The position numbers and the translations under genes are program-made. DNA of 64,000 nt from Apiosordaria backusii (lineage: Eukaryota > Ascomycota > Sordariomycetes > Sordariales > Lasiosphaeriaceae), in assembly GCA_030549205.1 (NCBI GenBank), contig JAUKTV010000010.1:124001-188000 (forward strand), written 5' to 3'. Numbering within the stretch: the first letter of the stretch is position 1; every line of letters starts with the position of its first letter. Positions 1-13,763 of this stretch are shown here, in pieces. The notes under the pieces were generated by a model. The model saw nothing but the letters and a program-made list of their open reading frames with translations. It ran no database searches and was not told where the DNA came from.

Positions 1-3000
1 TGGGAACACCGTGGTGGAAACCTCCTGGAATGGTGCCCAAACGTGCCCAAAACGTGCCTGGCGGCGCCGGCGCTCTCGAAATACCACCAGTGCCGCCGTC
101 TTCGGAGCCTCCAGACGGTGGAGATGGCTTCTACCATGGGGGAAATGTCAATAGTGAGACATAGTGCGGCCGCACAGTCCCAACGAAGGGAAAGCCATTG
201 CGCAGCTGTCAGCTGAAAACATGAAGCCAACGGTGTTGTTGTGCAGCGTTCCGCTGTGATATTGACACTGACAACGCAGCCGTGCATGTTGCCGATAAAA
301 TGAGAACCCCGACTCTACCTAGTTTTTTTCTCCCCTGTTTCCACAACGGCAAGAGAACTTATGGAGACATCATGATCTTGCTCAACAGCCGACAGCCCTG
401 TCGGCATCCAACATCATGGATGATCGATGTCGGCGGAGCCCAGCAATTTGGTCCGGCCAAGATGGCGCTGCAGATTTTTCATTTCAGGGTTGAGTTGAGA
501 CATGCAGATGGCCGATAACCGAAAGTTTTAGAACATCCCGAGACCTGGCGGAGCTTCTTTGAACATCATGTGTTGCCATCATCAACATGGCATCGTTGGG
601 TAAGGGATTGCAACACTGAACCCTGAGTCGATCTGTTGAGCCTCTCCATCGCTACCAAAGCACAGGGTTTTTGGTGGCACGGTTCAGGTCGGTGCTGTCA
701 GCTGGCTGTTGCGCAATCGTTGAAAATGAAGAGTGCACGGTCTCGGATATTAGCTGCCCCCTCCGCGGCTGACTCTTGCTCGGATGAACCACTTGCTCGA
801 AGATGGCGATGGTGGAGATTGTGCTTATTGTCTTCAATAATGCGTCACGTCACTGATTGGCGAAGCAACGGGGAGGGCAAGGGAATCTGGACCGATCTGA
901 TGATAATGGATTCCTGGTTTTGTTTGGGTCCCTATCAGCGACAAGTCGGCACGGGATTGGGCAGCGTTTGACCAATCGAGATGTCGGAATTTTTCTGTTT
1001 GGCGGGTTCGCGTTGTACAGAGATAGGGGAATACGAGAAGACAGCAGCAGCAACGCTATGGGCCAAAAATAGGTAGGACAGGTACCTCGGCCAACAATTG
1101 CCTCCCCTCCTTCTCGATCCGAGTGCGAGCTCTGCCAACAAACCAGCTGCAGCCCAAGACTGACCGTTTTTTTCATCTCCATTGTTGACTGGAAGGCCAG
1201 ACCCTCCCATGTTCCCCTTGCGGGGATTTGTTCGCGGCGCTGCATTTAAGGTTTCTGAGAGGAGGGGCACAGCGATCAATATTCCCAGCATAAGCCGGCA
1301 TTATTCTATACCTTACAGTGTCAGACTGGCTTTGCAAGATTCCGCTCGATGGAGATAACAATTCCAGCGGCGTCAGTTTTCGACCACCTCACTTCTCTTT
1401 GAAAGCCTGAAGCTGATGATATTGTGCAGTTGTTCAATGCACTATTGTACGGGTGTCGAGATGCTTTGACCAAGTTGGTCACCACAGCGAAGGGTGAGCC
1501 AGGGCAGGGTTGTCACTGTCACAGTGGGCCGCCGTCAGGGTGCCGCTCTGAGGTACTTGTTCACCCACCAAAAAGATGCGATGGGCGCGGTACATGCCGA
1601 CGAACAATTTAAAAAACCACCAGTGCCTTCCCGATTTAGACCTGTCCTGTTGTCTCTTGACCTCACACCACCATTGCTACGTTGCCTCACAGTAGTGTAG
1701 TAACGTACACCATGTAAATGTACAAGTGAGGGATGCTTCCCACCACACTTGACAATGAGAGATTTGTGCGAGTCCTCCATTGATCTCGAGATTCTCCATC
1801 GACTTCGGTCCGGGCTGACAGAAAGAAGCAGCAAGCAGCTGAAGGTGTCCCCAGCACAACAACATGGCTAGTGGACTCCTGCACGCCTGACGGATGCCAA
1901 CGGCTTAGTTCTCTGCATAATAGCTCATGAAGAGAGAAAAAGGCTGCAGAGGTGAGTGAGATAGGGGTGAAGGTGCAGTGCAAGAAATGGATTGAATTAT
2001 TTAAAATATTGCAAAAATGTGGCTGCCATGAAAGAGCTGAGCGGGCTGCATGCTTCTGCCCCTGTCAGGGTCTCGTTGTGAGTGGGTCAGTAAGAAAATC
2101 GGCACCCCATCTTCTGGTGTGACGATTACTGTATTCGTATTACCTTTGAAACTTTCATACCCACCCACTCTTGCTCTCGAAAAATACGAAAGCGTCGAGC
2201 AAGGAAAACAAACACTTTGCATTTCTTCCCACTACACTAGCGTTTCCAAAGGCGCTGGGAAAACGCCATGGAATTTCCCCTACCGCCAAGCACCGGCCTA
2301 CCGATACGCCCAAAAATGGCGGCGGCGACAACGAACCGCCTGGCCTTGTCCATCTGGAAATCCTCACTCCCAGCTTGAACGGTCTGGAAGTGTACCTAGT
2401 CTTGCCCGGTTTCTGAGAGCAACTGAACTCAAAAACACCAAAAGGAGTTACCAACAAGCCCACGGCGACCCTCCTTGAGGATGTGGGTGTCAAGAATTCC
2501 TGGTTTTTGGACGAAAAACACTGACGGTGACAGCGTGACCGAGGTGGAAGAGTACACTACGTACCGGTAAAGCAGCTTCCGCTATCACTTACACCACGGG
2601 CCTCCAAGTCCCTGATCCCTGTTGTGAACACCACACAGACAGGGGTAGTTGCCAAGCGCCTGGGCTCGGTGCGTCGTCAAGGCCCCCCGGGGCCAATCAC
2701 CTCTGAACCGGGGGCGGCTTGCATCCCAGCTCCAGTGGCTGTCCACTCTTTTGATCTTCCCCCTCCCTGTCACCAGTCTCTCGCTCTTCTCCTCCAGATT
2801 TTCGGATTGCAAAAAAAAAAAGTCAAGAGTGCTTTCCTGGAAGGCTCGGGATCAAGGAACAGGAGCTTTGGACCTAAGCTCGGGCGCCCACCACCAACTC
2901 CACGACGGTCGATCACGAACCGCACTGCATTCAACCCAAGTCGCCGGGTCTGCTGTCTCACTCACCTTCAGCAATCCCACGGACCCCTCGCTCCTCCGGC

Positions 3001-3360
3001 TTTGAGCATAACAGAAAGCCGTCCGCTCGCTACCTCGACTTGGTGCCATACTCGCTTCACGCCCAAGCATCACGAATTCTTCCACTCGTTCTCAATCAAG
3101 TATGTCTTTGTGTGAGGGCGGAATAAGTGGTGGCGGCTGCTGACCATATATAGACGTCGAACGGACGGGACTTGGTATTTCAGGTTGTTGCTGGTCCAGG
3201 TGGCGTGCCTAGTTTCTGTGTTCTTGAACACGGGGCTTGAACTTTAAGGGTCTCCCCGCTCATCCGGACCCGGGACCAACTGAACTTCGACCGGCAAGAG
3301 CACCTTGGGAACGTCTCCTTCTCATCGAGTGAGGCCCGGGTGCCTCGATCCGATCCAGCC
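1..3360. other. Intergenic region upstream of the GT2 gene
   Basis: I see no convincing gene. Short frames on both strands overlap one another, lack family motifs and have no coherent splice signals. The last few hundred bases, with a short A-run near 2810 and pyrimidine-rich stretches, probably hold the promoter and 5' leader of the glycosyltransferase starting at 3361. A gene with many short exons cannot be excluded by eye. Confidence 0.5.
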
Positions 3361-6189
3361 ATGGGTATTGGCAGCTATTTCAAGGCCGAGAAGCCCGGCA
3401 AGCCAGAGGAAACACCACAGCAGCAACAGTCACAGCAACTGCAGCCTCCACAACCACGGCGAGGCCCGAGACAGCATGGACATCAGCAAGGCCAGTCGTC
3501 AGTTTCCGAGAAGCCGCCATCAGAACGGTTTGGCCACAATGATCATGAGCTTCAGCTTCCCACGCCACGGGGAAGCTCGAGACCGCAATCGCTATCCGGT
3601 CGGTCCATCAAGTCGACGGGGAGTTCCATGTTTCTAGATGACATTAAGCACGAGGTCATGGTAAACTATCTCTACCAACAGCAGTGCTCTCACTTGTGGG
3701 TGTCAGATGGCAGCGGTGAGATTGAGGGTGTGCTTTTGCGCAAGTCAAGGGGACAGTACATGGCCTGCCCGCCATCACTCGGCAACTCCCCATTCGCCAT
3801 GGCTTGCGCTGCGCTCAACGTTCAGGTATGTGTATTGTTTATGAAAAAAAAGCACCCATGTGTATACTAACCCAGGCTGGTAGTGCGCAATGACTGTCAA
3901 CTCCAGAGTTATCAAGACCTTCTTGGCGTGGTCACCCGACGCCGTCGACGTGCCATTGATGAACGGTTTGCGCGTTCAGATTCTCCCCACCATTGATGAC
4001 CTTCCGCGCGCTAGAAAACACCAGTTCGCCGCTTTTGTTGCTTCCGAAGGGCTTTTGATTGTCTGGGATGACGAGGCGCTGCACTTGGTGGAGAGAGCTA
4101 GGGGCATCGAGAAGGAACTGATGGACTTGGTGTGGAAGGCTGGTGCTGAGGAGGATGAGGAGGAGAAGGGTGGACTCCCCATCGCTACCGAGGCTGAAGT
4201 CGACGAAGAAAGCGGAGAGCTGAAGCCTGAGAAGAGACCAGTCCATCTGCTCAACACATATCTCGTCAGCTTGACGCTTGTGCTCGTCACCGTCTCTCTG
4301 GGCGCTGCCTTTCGACAGCTCGCCATCGAGGTGTCGGTCGACAACAACTACATGCGCCTGGCTCTCGTGGCCCTGTTCCCGGTTCAGATCTTCTTCACGC
4401 TCTTCTTTGCTCAGGTTATTGTCGGTTGCTTGGCACAGATCTTTGGTCCTATTCGCCAGCTCACCATCAACTCCAAGTTCTACTCGGCGCGCCCGCCTCC
4501 GAGACTGCAGTCGGCCATCCTGCCGCACGTCACTGTTCAGTGCCCCGTCTACAAGGAAGGTCTCAATGGTGTCATTGCGCCCACGGTCAAGTCTATCAAG
4601 CAGGCCATGTCGACATACGAGCTCCAGGGTGGATCCGCCAACATGTTCATCAACGATGACGGTCTGCAGCTGATCTCGGAAGAAGACCGTCGCGCCCGCA
4701 TCGAGTTTTACGCCGACCACAGCATTGGATGGGTTGCCCGCCCCAAGCACGGCGAGAATGGTTTCACGCGCAAGGGCAAGTTCAAGAAGGCCTCCAACAT
4801 GAACTTTGCCCTCATGATCTCGTGCAAGGTTGAGGAGAAGCTCGAGCAGATCCAGCGCACCCCTGATTGGTCTCAGCACGATGAAGCCATGGCTTACGAG
4901 CGGGCTCTCAAGGAGGTCCTCGAGGCCGATGGCCGCGCCTGGGCTGATGGTAACATCCGTGTCGGTGACTATATCCTGCTGATCGACTCCGATACCCGTG
5001 TCCCCGCTGATTGCCTGCTCGATGCCGTCTCCGAAATGGAACTTTCTCCCGATGTTGGTATTATGCAGTTTTCGTCCGGTGTCATGCAAGTCGTTCACAC
5101 CTACTTTGAGAACGGAATCACCTTCTTCACCAACCTCATCTACAGCGCTATTCGATACACCGTCTCCAACGGTGACGTCGCCCCCTTTGTCGGTCACAAC
5201 GCCATTCTCCGCTGGTCCGCTATTCAACAGGTCTCGTACGAGGATGAGGATGGATACGAAAAGTTCTGGTCGGAAAGCCACGTGTCGGAGGACTTCGACA
5301 TGTCTCTGCGTCTCCAATGCAATGGTTACATCATTCGTCTCGCCGCCTGGGCTGGTGAAGGGTTCAAGGAAGGTGTGTCGCTCACCGTGTACGATGAGTT
5401 GGCCCGTTGGGAAAAGTATGCGTACGGTTGCAACGAGTTGCTCTTCCACCCTATCCGCTTTTGGCTTTGGAGGGGCCCCTTCACTCCTCTCTTCCGTCGC
5501 TTCCTGTTCTCCAACATCCGGTTCACTTCCAAGATTACGGTCGTCTCGTACATCGGTACCTACTACGCTATCGGCGCTGCCTGGATCATGACCAGCGTCA
5601 ACTACTTCCTCATGGGCTGGTTCAACGGGTACCTTGACAAGTACTATGTCGACTCGTGGCAGGTCTGGTTCTCCATCATCATTGTGTTCAACGGATTGGG
5701 CAACATCGCCTTGGCTGTCATGAGATACCGTGTCGGAGAGCGCAACATCCTCTACGCCATCTTTGAGAACTTCAAGTGGACCTTTTTGTTGGCCATCTTC
5801 TTGGGCGGTCTTTCGCTGCACGTTTCGCAGGCCCTGCTGGCACACATGTTTGAGATTGACATGACATGGGGTGCCACCAGCAAGGAGGCCGAGTTCTCTA
5901 ATTTCTTCATCGAGGTGCCCAAGGTCCTGAAGAAGGTAAGTTTTACGTTGAATCCTGTCCTGTACGGAACACAAACTAACATGCCATGTTCGTTCTGCAG
6001 TTCAAATTCTCGATGCTTTTTGCCACGCTGTTCATTGCGGGCATGATCATTCTCGCCGTTGCGCCCTTCATTCCTTACAGCTGGCACATTACCGACTTCG
6101 TGGCCATCCTCCCCATGGCGACGGTTGCGGCGTCACATCTCCTGCTCCCACTTGCGCTCAACCCTGCGCTGATGACCTTCTCATGGTAA
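3361..6189 (+). CDS. Family 2 glycosyltransferase, membrane-bound (hyphal-growth GT2 type)
   Basis: Three exons, 3361-3825, 3884-5935 and 6001-6189, encode about 901 residues. Both introns are phase 0, with GTATGT/TAG and GTAAGT/CAG ends and CTAAC branch points. The N-terminal ~270 residues are cytosolic and begin Gln-rich. Two membrane segments follow (about residues 275-345). The processive GT2 core then shows NDDG (~412-415), DSDTR (~523-527), SEDFD (~623-627) and an RW motif (~663), and several C-terminal membrane segments follow. This matches the type 2 glycosyltransferases needed for hyphal growth on solid surfaces in Zymoseptoria and Fusarium, which are thought to make an extracellular or wall polysaccharide whose product is not settled. 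The long frame antisense to exon 2 is a codon-bias shadow. Confidence 0.9.
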
Positions 6190-7906
6190 CGAACTCGAAA
6201 AAACCAAAAAAGCATTGCGCTCGTTTTCCTTTTTCTGTCACATGCAGCCATACATATTACATACAGCCCCAAATATACTTATTGCTATTACCGGCGCCAT
6301 ATCAACAAACACTACTACAAACACTTTCTTCTGCTGTCCAATATACACGACTCATATAGACTAGGAAGACAATCGGGGCGGGATTGGTAGGAAGGCGAAA
6401 CTTTGGAGTTGGTTGGGGTTCTTGATATTTTGGTTACTTGCTTGTTGTGTTACGCGGAGGGAACAACCTTATTGGTAATTACCTATTGTTTATTTTTTCA
6501 TGATGTCTTTTGATCTACTTCGTCACGAGGGCTAGTTTTTAGGGCGGCGTAATACCTTGGGGTAACGCCTGGTAGCAGCATGATGCCGCCTCCAATTGTT
6601 GGATAGCAAGAATGGAACACGAAATTACTTATTCACATGAGATATCTTTTGGTACTTTGCAATTGAGCCATATTCAGGGCCTTGACACGTCATTGTGCAT
6701 GATCCGTTGCAGCTGAGGCTTCCGGCGGTGGGAGCAGTCGATATAACAACACCATCAGGGCCACAATTTGGAGCCGAGATGGAGGATAAAAAGTTGGCAA
6801 CGGACCGACTGGATCTATCTGCCGGTGCAAGTGGGCATGGTGAGAATCTTCAAGTTGAGATGTTGAGATGTTGAGTTGAGGGCTGTGGTATTACGTTACG
6901 CCTGGGACGTTGGCAACAGCGCTGTACCTGCGCTAAAATTCACCTTCTAACGGACGGGTTACAGAACACCACTCGTGATGTTACGCCGGCAACCTCGAAA
7001 AGTGTTGCCAGTCACGCGCTGTCCTGCGCAGTATATCTGGTACGCAGAACTTCCGTCACATTCCCAGCCTATCATGGCGGAGTTTTCCAGGCTGGCGACA
7101 GCCAAGAAACCAGGAAAGATCGGGTCTCGTACCTTATTGAGGAACAGTTCTTGATCGAAAAGCGCGTGCCATGCAGACCGCATATGCAGCTGCCAATTGC
7201 CGCGGCGCGCGCACCATCCCATCGAGAACCCAAGCTGAGACATACAGATAAGACGATAACCACCTGGTCTTATGGCCACGAGAAACCATGGTGGTGCTTG
7301 AGAACCTCATCCCCGCCTGGTTAGACCTGGACTGCGACCTGAGCCAAGAACGCCGCCCTGGATGACAACACCGCATATTCGTCTCGTGGCACCTGTAGTA
7401 CGGGAACTTGAACCCGATGGCTTGCAAAGCTGGTAATCCATTCCCTATCTGCATATCTGATCCCAGCTCTGTCTTTCTTTTCTTCCAGCTGCGTTTTCGA
7501 GAAGGGTCTCGGAAGGTGGCAAGCGGTCAGTAGCCGTGGAGGACATTCTGGCTGCCGCTCAAAGGGGTCCCCGCAGGAGAAAATATGGCCAATAAAAGAG
7601 ATAAAAATAAAGTGTTGTCAACCTGTGTTGCTTCTCCTTGAATCCATCTTGTTTGTGTTTGTGTAGGACGATAATGGCCAAGTGAGGTGATTGCCAAATA
7701 TCTTGAACACCAACGCCACACCACAATTAACAATCACCGATAAAAGGGACTTTGAAGCCACATCCGTCCTCATCTTTAGGGCCTAGATACCTACTCGAGG
7801 GGGAGACAACCGGACCCATCAGGCAGGAGGACTCAAAAGGTCTCGGGTGCCCCTATCGAGTTTTTGCAAGACAACGGAGATCCAGTAATGTTCCCACATT
7901 TTCATC
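6190..7906. other. Intergenic region between GT2 and fasciclin genes
   Basis: The first few hundred bases are the likely 3' UTR of the GT2 gene and are A/T-rich. The rest probably serves as promoter for the fasciclin gene. Short overlapping frames around 6960-7450 have no recognisable motifs and are not called. Confidence 0.5.
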
Positions 7907-9308
7907 ATGCACAGAAGCTCAAGATCAACATGGAGGCTTTCGGCCTCTCTTCTTGCGGTGCTGGTGATCGTGCCATCACCAAGCATGGCCTGGTGGACAA
8001 GAGAGACCAGGCGGGCAACAGAGACAAAAGCTCTTGGCGCTGTTCTTGCTGGGAATGAGGAGCTCTCGACATACTACAGCCTGATCAAGGTAATTCTCAA
8101 CAGCTTTTAGTTTCGAACCGTCTGTTAACTAAGTTGTGTAGCAAAACCCTGATATCCTGTTGCAGCTGCCTCATTCTGGGGGCGTGACCGTATGTTCTCC
8201 CTCACACAGCCTCTTCTCACACCAATGCTCACATCTCTCACAGCTCATTGCGCCCTCCAACGAAGCCTTCAACAAATCTCACCTCTTCGACCCGACAGAC
8301 TCCGCTCTTGTGACTTCCCTTCTCCAATACCACATCCTCCCCCTCTCAGTCAATGTCTCCTCTCTATCACCCGGCCCTTCCTATCTCTTCCCCACCCTCC
8401 TTACCTCCCCAGCCTATACAAACGTCACCAAAGGCCAAAACATCCTCATTTCCCGCCAGCACGACGACACCACCGTCATCACGTCCGGACTCGGCACCCG
8501 CTCCACGATTCTCGAGCCACCTTTCCAAGACATACCCTTCGCAGGCGGCTTCATCCAGATCGTCGACACCCTGTTAGTGCCCCCCTCCCGCCTGGAGCTC
8601 ACAGCCAGAGACGCCTACAAAGACCTCACCTCCTTCCTCGGCGCTCTCTACAAATCCGGGCTGGCCCCCGACCTCTCCTCCAGAAAGGACATCACCATCC
8701 TTGCTTCCCGCAACGCCGCCTTCCAGTCCATCGCCTCCGCCCTGGACCCCCTGTCCAGAGAGGACCTCTCCACCATTCTCCAATACCACATCATCCCCGA
8801 CCAGGTCCTTTCCTCCTCTGACTTATCCTCTCTCGACAATTCCACCGGTTCGTCTCTGGTCACTTTACTGGGCAGCGACGACAAAGCAAGCAGAGTCACC
8901 GTCTCCAAAGCGGGCAACAACATCTTTTTCAACTCGGCCCAGCTCCTCCAGTCCGACATTCTTCTCGCCAACGGGGTGATTCACATCATCGACAACGTCC
9001 TCAACCCGGACGAGTTCGCCGAGGTGCCCGACCTCGAGGCCAAGTCCCAGACCCCCGTGTTCCAGGTCAGCAAGGGGGCCGAGACGCGCACGGGGACGAG
9101 GGTGCCGGCGCCGTTCACCACTTGGCTGCCTTGCACTAGTGACTGTCCGGAGCCGACTGTGGACGCAAGCACACAGCGGACGGCGACAACGACTGGCAGG
9201 AACGGGGTGAACAGCCAGAGCAGTACCGGGCTGGGGGCTCAGGTGACGGCAGCAGCGGGATTCTTGGGGGTGGTGGGAATGGGCGTGATTGGGATGGGAG
9301 TTATGTGA
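7907..9308 (+). CDS. Secreted, probably GPI-anchored protein with two fasciclin domains
   Basis: Exons 7907-8089, 8142-8189 and 8244-9308 (both introns phase 0, 52 and 54 nt) encode about 431 residues. The N terminus has a hydrophobic signal segment ending near residue 28. Fasciclin domain 1 spans roughly 50-190, with the hallmark IAPSNEAF and an LLQYHILP block. Domain 2 spans roughly 195-330, with ILQYHIIP and NGVIHIIDNVL. A Ser/Thr-rich linker follows, then a Gly/Val/Met-rich hydrophobic C terminus typical of GPI-anchor addition. Fungal fasciclin proteins are surface adhesion proteins, some required for appressoria or conidia. The role here is inferred from the family only. The gene converges on the New1-like gene. 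Confidence 0.88.
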
Positions 9309-9674
9309 TTCTTTCTACAATACTTCTTTAGTGCATCCATAAACCAACAAGTCAAGGGAGACATTCACTTCGCATGTCGGGAATAATATACCACGATCAA
9401 GACCTTGAATATATGCTCCATGTCTAGCGCCAAACGCCTCTATCTTCTCTACCTAGTGACCCTCCCTTGTAAGCCAATTCTTTTCCCATCCCGGTTGGAG
9501 CACAATCTAGCAAGAAAACCGCTCTACGCTTGCCCCCGGAACCCTCTACGTTATAAACAGACCGACGCCATGCCATGCTCAGGTTACATATCGTTGATCG
9601 CTGTGTCTCCACTGTATATAGAAAACCATCCAAAAAGCCACCCGTCTTCATGCTGGTGTCCCTCGCAGGCGCCT

Positions 9675-12600
9675 CTAGTCGTCCGCTTCATCGTCCGTGT
9701 CAAGTGGCTTAGGGGTGCCCTTGGGACTGTTGAGCCAGTCAATGTGTCTCAGCCTGCGTCTGGCCTCGCGCTCCTTGAGCTCCTTCTTGGTCATCTTCTT
9801 CTTCTTTCTCGCCCGGAACTTCAGGGCTTCGCCGGCGTTGTCCTCGACACCGCTGTTGACGGCGCTGGGAGCGGCACTGCTCAAAGCAGGCGTGTTGATC
9901 CCGCTGGGAACAGCGCTGGGGACGGCGCTAGGGACGGCACTGGTGTTTGCGCTGTCCTCGAACCGATCCAACGCAATCGCATTGTTGCTGCGGTGCGTGA
10001 CCCGTCCATTGTCAACGTGCCAGGTCTCGGCAGCCAGGGCTCCAACAAATTCTTCGTTGTGGGAAATCATCACCACACCACCCTTGAACTCGCGGATGGC
10101 AACAGCGAGACCGCCGAGAGAGTCGCGGTCCAAGAAGTTAGTCGGCTCGTCAAGCACGAGCAGATGGGGATTGTTCCACATGGCGCCGGCAATGACAACC
10201 TTGACCTTTTGACCACCAGAGAGCGAGCCAATCTCGTTGTGGTTCGCAATCTCGGGGTCAAGGCCGAGATCTTCAAAGTGCTTGCTGATGACGGAGGGCT
10301 GAAGCTCACGGTAACCGAGACCTTCACGGGAAGCCTCGTGATCGTCGAACTCTTGCACCAACTTGTCGAAGCCAAGCTCGAGCAAGGTCTCGCGAGAGAA
10401 TTGCGAGTTGAACTTGGGCAAGAAGTTACGCCATTTACTACAGTTACATGTTAGCAAAGATCACCATCAGGAAAGGCCTCAAGTTTGGGGCTATCACTTA
10501 CACCTCGTACTGGAACGTCTTCTTGTACTTCTGACGACCAACGAGCGCTTCGATCTGGCGAGGAGCTTTTCCACCACCAACTTCGACAAATTTGTCCATC
10601 TGCTCACGGTCCTTATCAGACAACGCACGAGTCTGCTTCATGTGCACCTCACGATCATCACCGTGAGCATAACGCCACTGGAGATACTGGTTGGGTGTCT
10701 TCTCAAGATGCATTTCAACGTGCTCGAGAGCGTGCTGCTTGATGTAACCAATACGGAGATTGGGGTGTTTCTCGACCTTTCCGGTCGTGGGAATCACTTC
10801 GCCGGTCAAGAGCTTGATGAGGGTAGACTTGCCAGCACCGTTGGGACCGATGATGGCGACGCGCGACGACAGCGTGAGCTGGCAAGACGCATCCGACAAG
10901 GACGGCTTGGGGGCATTGGGATACGTGTACGAGACGTTGGTCATGCGGATAATGGCGCGGGTGTTGGACTTGACACCGCTCAAGATACCAGGAGGTGGGA
11001 ACTTGAACTGAACAAGGGAGGCCGACAGAGTGTAGTAGCTCTTGGCTTCTGGGCGGCGCTTGACAAACGCAGCAAGGTTGCCCTTGTAGTGGCCAAGCTT
11101 CTTGTTAGGTTCGTAGTGGTAGATGTCGGTGGTGACCTCGTCAAGGAAGCCGGAGTCGTGGGACACGATCAAGCTGGTGATGTCGGGGTGCGTCTTGAGG
11201 TAGTTCTCGAGCCACTTGATGTTGGCAACGTCCAAGTGATTGGTAGGTTCGTCAAGCAGCAGAACATCGGCTCTCTGAAGCATGGCACGGGCAAGAGCCA
11301 ACTTCATCTTCCAACCACCGGAGAGGGAGCCGACCTTTTGCGATTGCCTGCCCTCGGGACCTGACGTGAAGCCAAACTCCTCCAAGACGGAAATAATGCG
11401 CTCCCTTCCTTCCTTGGCGATAGTGGGATCCTTGGAAACGAACTCGAGAATGCTGATGTCGGCGTCTTCGCCCTGGTTGTGCTCCACGTAGCAAGTACGC
11501 AAGACATCCTGAGACGGAAAGCCCTCGAGCTTTCCATTAGCGATACTCTTCATCAGGGTTGACTTTCCGGCGCCATTGCGGCCGCACAAACCGTAACGGT
11601 GGCCCTTCAACAGCCTCAGGTTGGTGTGCGAGAGCAAAAGCATGCCGCCATAAGCCAAGGAGAAGTCGGCATTGACAATCTCAATCTCACCATCGTCCTC
11701 TTTTTCTGGAACACCGTACTTGCGCTCGTCCTCTTCCACGTAGAACTTGTGAATGGCTTCCGCGACAGCATCGCTAGCCTCGGGCTTCAGAAGCAGATCC
11801 TTGAGATAAGGCGCAATCTTGCTCGGGATGCGATCGAGCTGGCGATGATTGGCATCCTCGCTGACCATTGAAGAAATGAATGGAGCCGCCAGCTTGTAGG
11901 TCGCTTCGTCGCCATTCAGGCCGCCATTCTTCTTGATTTCCTGATCCAACACCTTGGCGACATCCTCGGCAGAAGTCCGCTCGATAATGGTGGTGGTGGT
12001 TGACTGATCGTTACCCATAGCCTTGTCCATAACAGCCAACGCACGGGTGGCGATTTCACGGACTTCAGGGAGCGAGGCACGGTTGACGACGCTCTTTACA
12101 CCGGGCTGAAGCTTGGGAAGGAAAGTACGAGCCTCGATGGGGTCGTGGACGAGCTTGGTGAGGTTCTCTGTGATGACCACGGTCTGGCGGAGAACTTCCT
12201 GGGGAGTCGAGGGATTGTTGAGAGAGCGCTCAAGGAAAGGAGTGAGCAGCGCGAGGACGGGAGAGGTGACGATGGCAACAAAGGTTGTCTGGGAGAGGGC
12301 GTGGATCGCCTTGTGCACCGCCTCAACCGATGGGTGATGCATAGTCTCGATAAGAAGAGGGATGCGAGATGCGACGTCGTCGTTGGAGAGGAGGGTCGTG
12401 ATGGCCGACATTGTCTTGAGCGCCTGCTTCTCGACCTCGGTCTTCATGTCCAACATGCCGTTCTCGGTGATGGGGATCAGAGTGGCGAGCTTGGAACCCA
12501 TGGCCTCGCGCATGATATCCTGCTCGGCGGCTTGCTCCTTGGTGCTTCCGATGGTGATCTGAGCCTTGTTGGCCATCTTCTCCATGATCTTGAAAGCACC

Positions 12601-13092
12601 AACAACACCCTGCCACTTTCCACCAGCCTTCTTGATGTATTCAATGATGGCAGGCAGGAGAGCAGCAACCATGGCCTCGGGACTCAGGTTGGCGAACAAA
12701 GCATCGATACCGTACTGGGCAGCCTCGCGGACAATGGCGCCCTTGTCGGCAAGGGCATCGAGAGCAATCTTGAGAAGACCGCCATCCTGGATGAGGAAAA
12801 CAACCTCGGTGATTGGCGCAGCTGGGGGCAGGCGCTCAAACAAGGCACCAAGGAGGTTCTGGGCGCCCTCGCGACGGAAACCGCTCTTCTTGTCGGTAGA
12901 AGCCTTCTTGATCTCGGCGAGGATGTTGTAGTGATGGAGACCACGGAAGCCAGTCGTGTTGATGAGGAGATCGCAGAGCGAGTAGCAGGCTTCTATCGAT
13001 TGGTTGGACGAGGTGGCGTTGAAGATGGTGTTGAGGATGGCTGCGACGTCTGCCGCCGGGGGGGCAGCGCCGTTGATGGGCACAACAGTCAT
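9675..13092 (-). CDS. NEW1: New1/Elf1-type ABC-F ATPase (EF3-related translation factor)
   Basis: Two exons, 13092-10502 and 10437-9675, joined across a 64-nt intron (GTAAGT/TAG), encode about 1117 residues. HEAT-like repeats cover about 30-350. The first ABC domain has Walker A GRNGAGKST at 504-512, then LSGGW and LLLDEPTNHLD. The second has GPNGAGKST near 785, a chromodomain-like insertion, LSGGQ and VLDEPTNFLD. The basic tail (KKKKMTKKELKERE), ending in an acidic stretch, and the sequence around the second signature fit New1/Elf1 better than canonical EF3, so I expect a separate EF3 gene elsewhere. New1 acts in translation termination and ribosome recycling; S. pombe Elf1 has been linked to mRNA export. 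The Q/N-rich prion region of yeast New1 is absent. The open frame continues 25 codons upstream, but the first ATG is at 13092. Confidence 0.88.
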
Positions 13093-13414
13093 GGCGGGAT
13101 GCGGCGCCTGTGGTTGATGATACTGACTGAAAGGTGACAAACAAATGAGACACGCAGGGCCAGACACGGTCTCGGATGAAACCTGCGCTGGAAATGCGCA
13201 CTGCGGTCAGGCGCGAAAAAGGGGAATGGTCTCGACAACGGGTGAGGCGCAAGTCGATGGACACTCACAGAGGGAGAAAAGGTTCTGTGTGTGTGTCGCT
13301 GGGGACCCGAAAAAACGTCTTGTCACCCCACCGCAGCATGCATTTTTTTTGGGCACAACCTTTGCTTATCGTTCTTTATCTGGCCAAAACTCTCTCCAAG
13401 TTCTTATCAGCTGA

Positions 13415-13421
13415 TGAGTCA
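13415..13421. promoter_or_regulatory. Possible CPC1/Gcn4 site (TGAGTCA)
   Basis: The palindromic heptamer TGAGTCA lies about 325 bp upstream of the New1-like start codon. This is the consensus for the general amino-acid control activator (Gcn4, called CPC1 in Neurospora), and translation genes are plausible targets. A single seven-base match can occur by chance, so the assignment is tentative. Confidence 0.3.
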
Positions 13422-13763
13422 GCTGCCCGAGACATGGGTTGGGGGAGGGGCAAATGGGGGCATGTGTCAAATGTGGGGCCCCACCAAAGACTGGATGGCG
13501 GGGCAGGGCAGGCAGGGCTCTCCATCTTTCATTTCTTTCAACCACCCACTGCCGATGTTTCAGGGGCACTGAACCTTTCAGTCGGGTCCGGGAAGAGCCG
13601 TTGCCACACGGGTGCCGTCTTCAGCCTTACATACAGATTCTCCAAGATCTGCCCCTCAAGGATTTCTGTTACTATTCCATCTCGTAATATCGAACACAAA
13701 TCTTGTCATAGCTCTGCTTGTGAACGAAGTAGCCTCAACCTGAACGACTCACTCATCAGGATC

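Noticed and set aside
3932..5974. 680-codon open frame antisense to the GT2 gene
   Set aside because: It mirrors the codon positions of exon 2, has an Asp/Glu/Val/Gly-biased composition and no motifs. It is a shadow of a GC3-rich coding exon.
12145..13137. 330-codon plus-strand frame over the New1-like N terminus
   Set aside because: Antisense shadow of the HEAT-repeat coding sequence; no independent motif.
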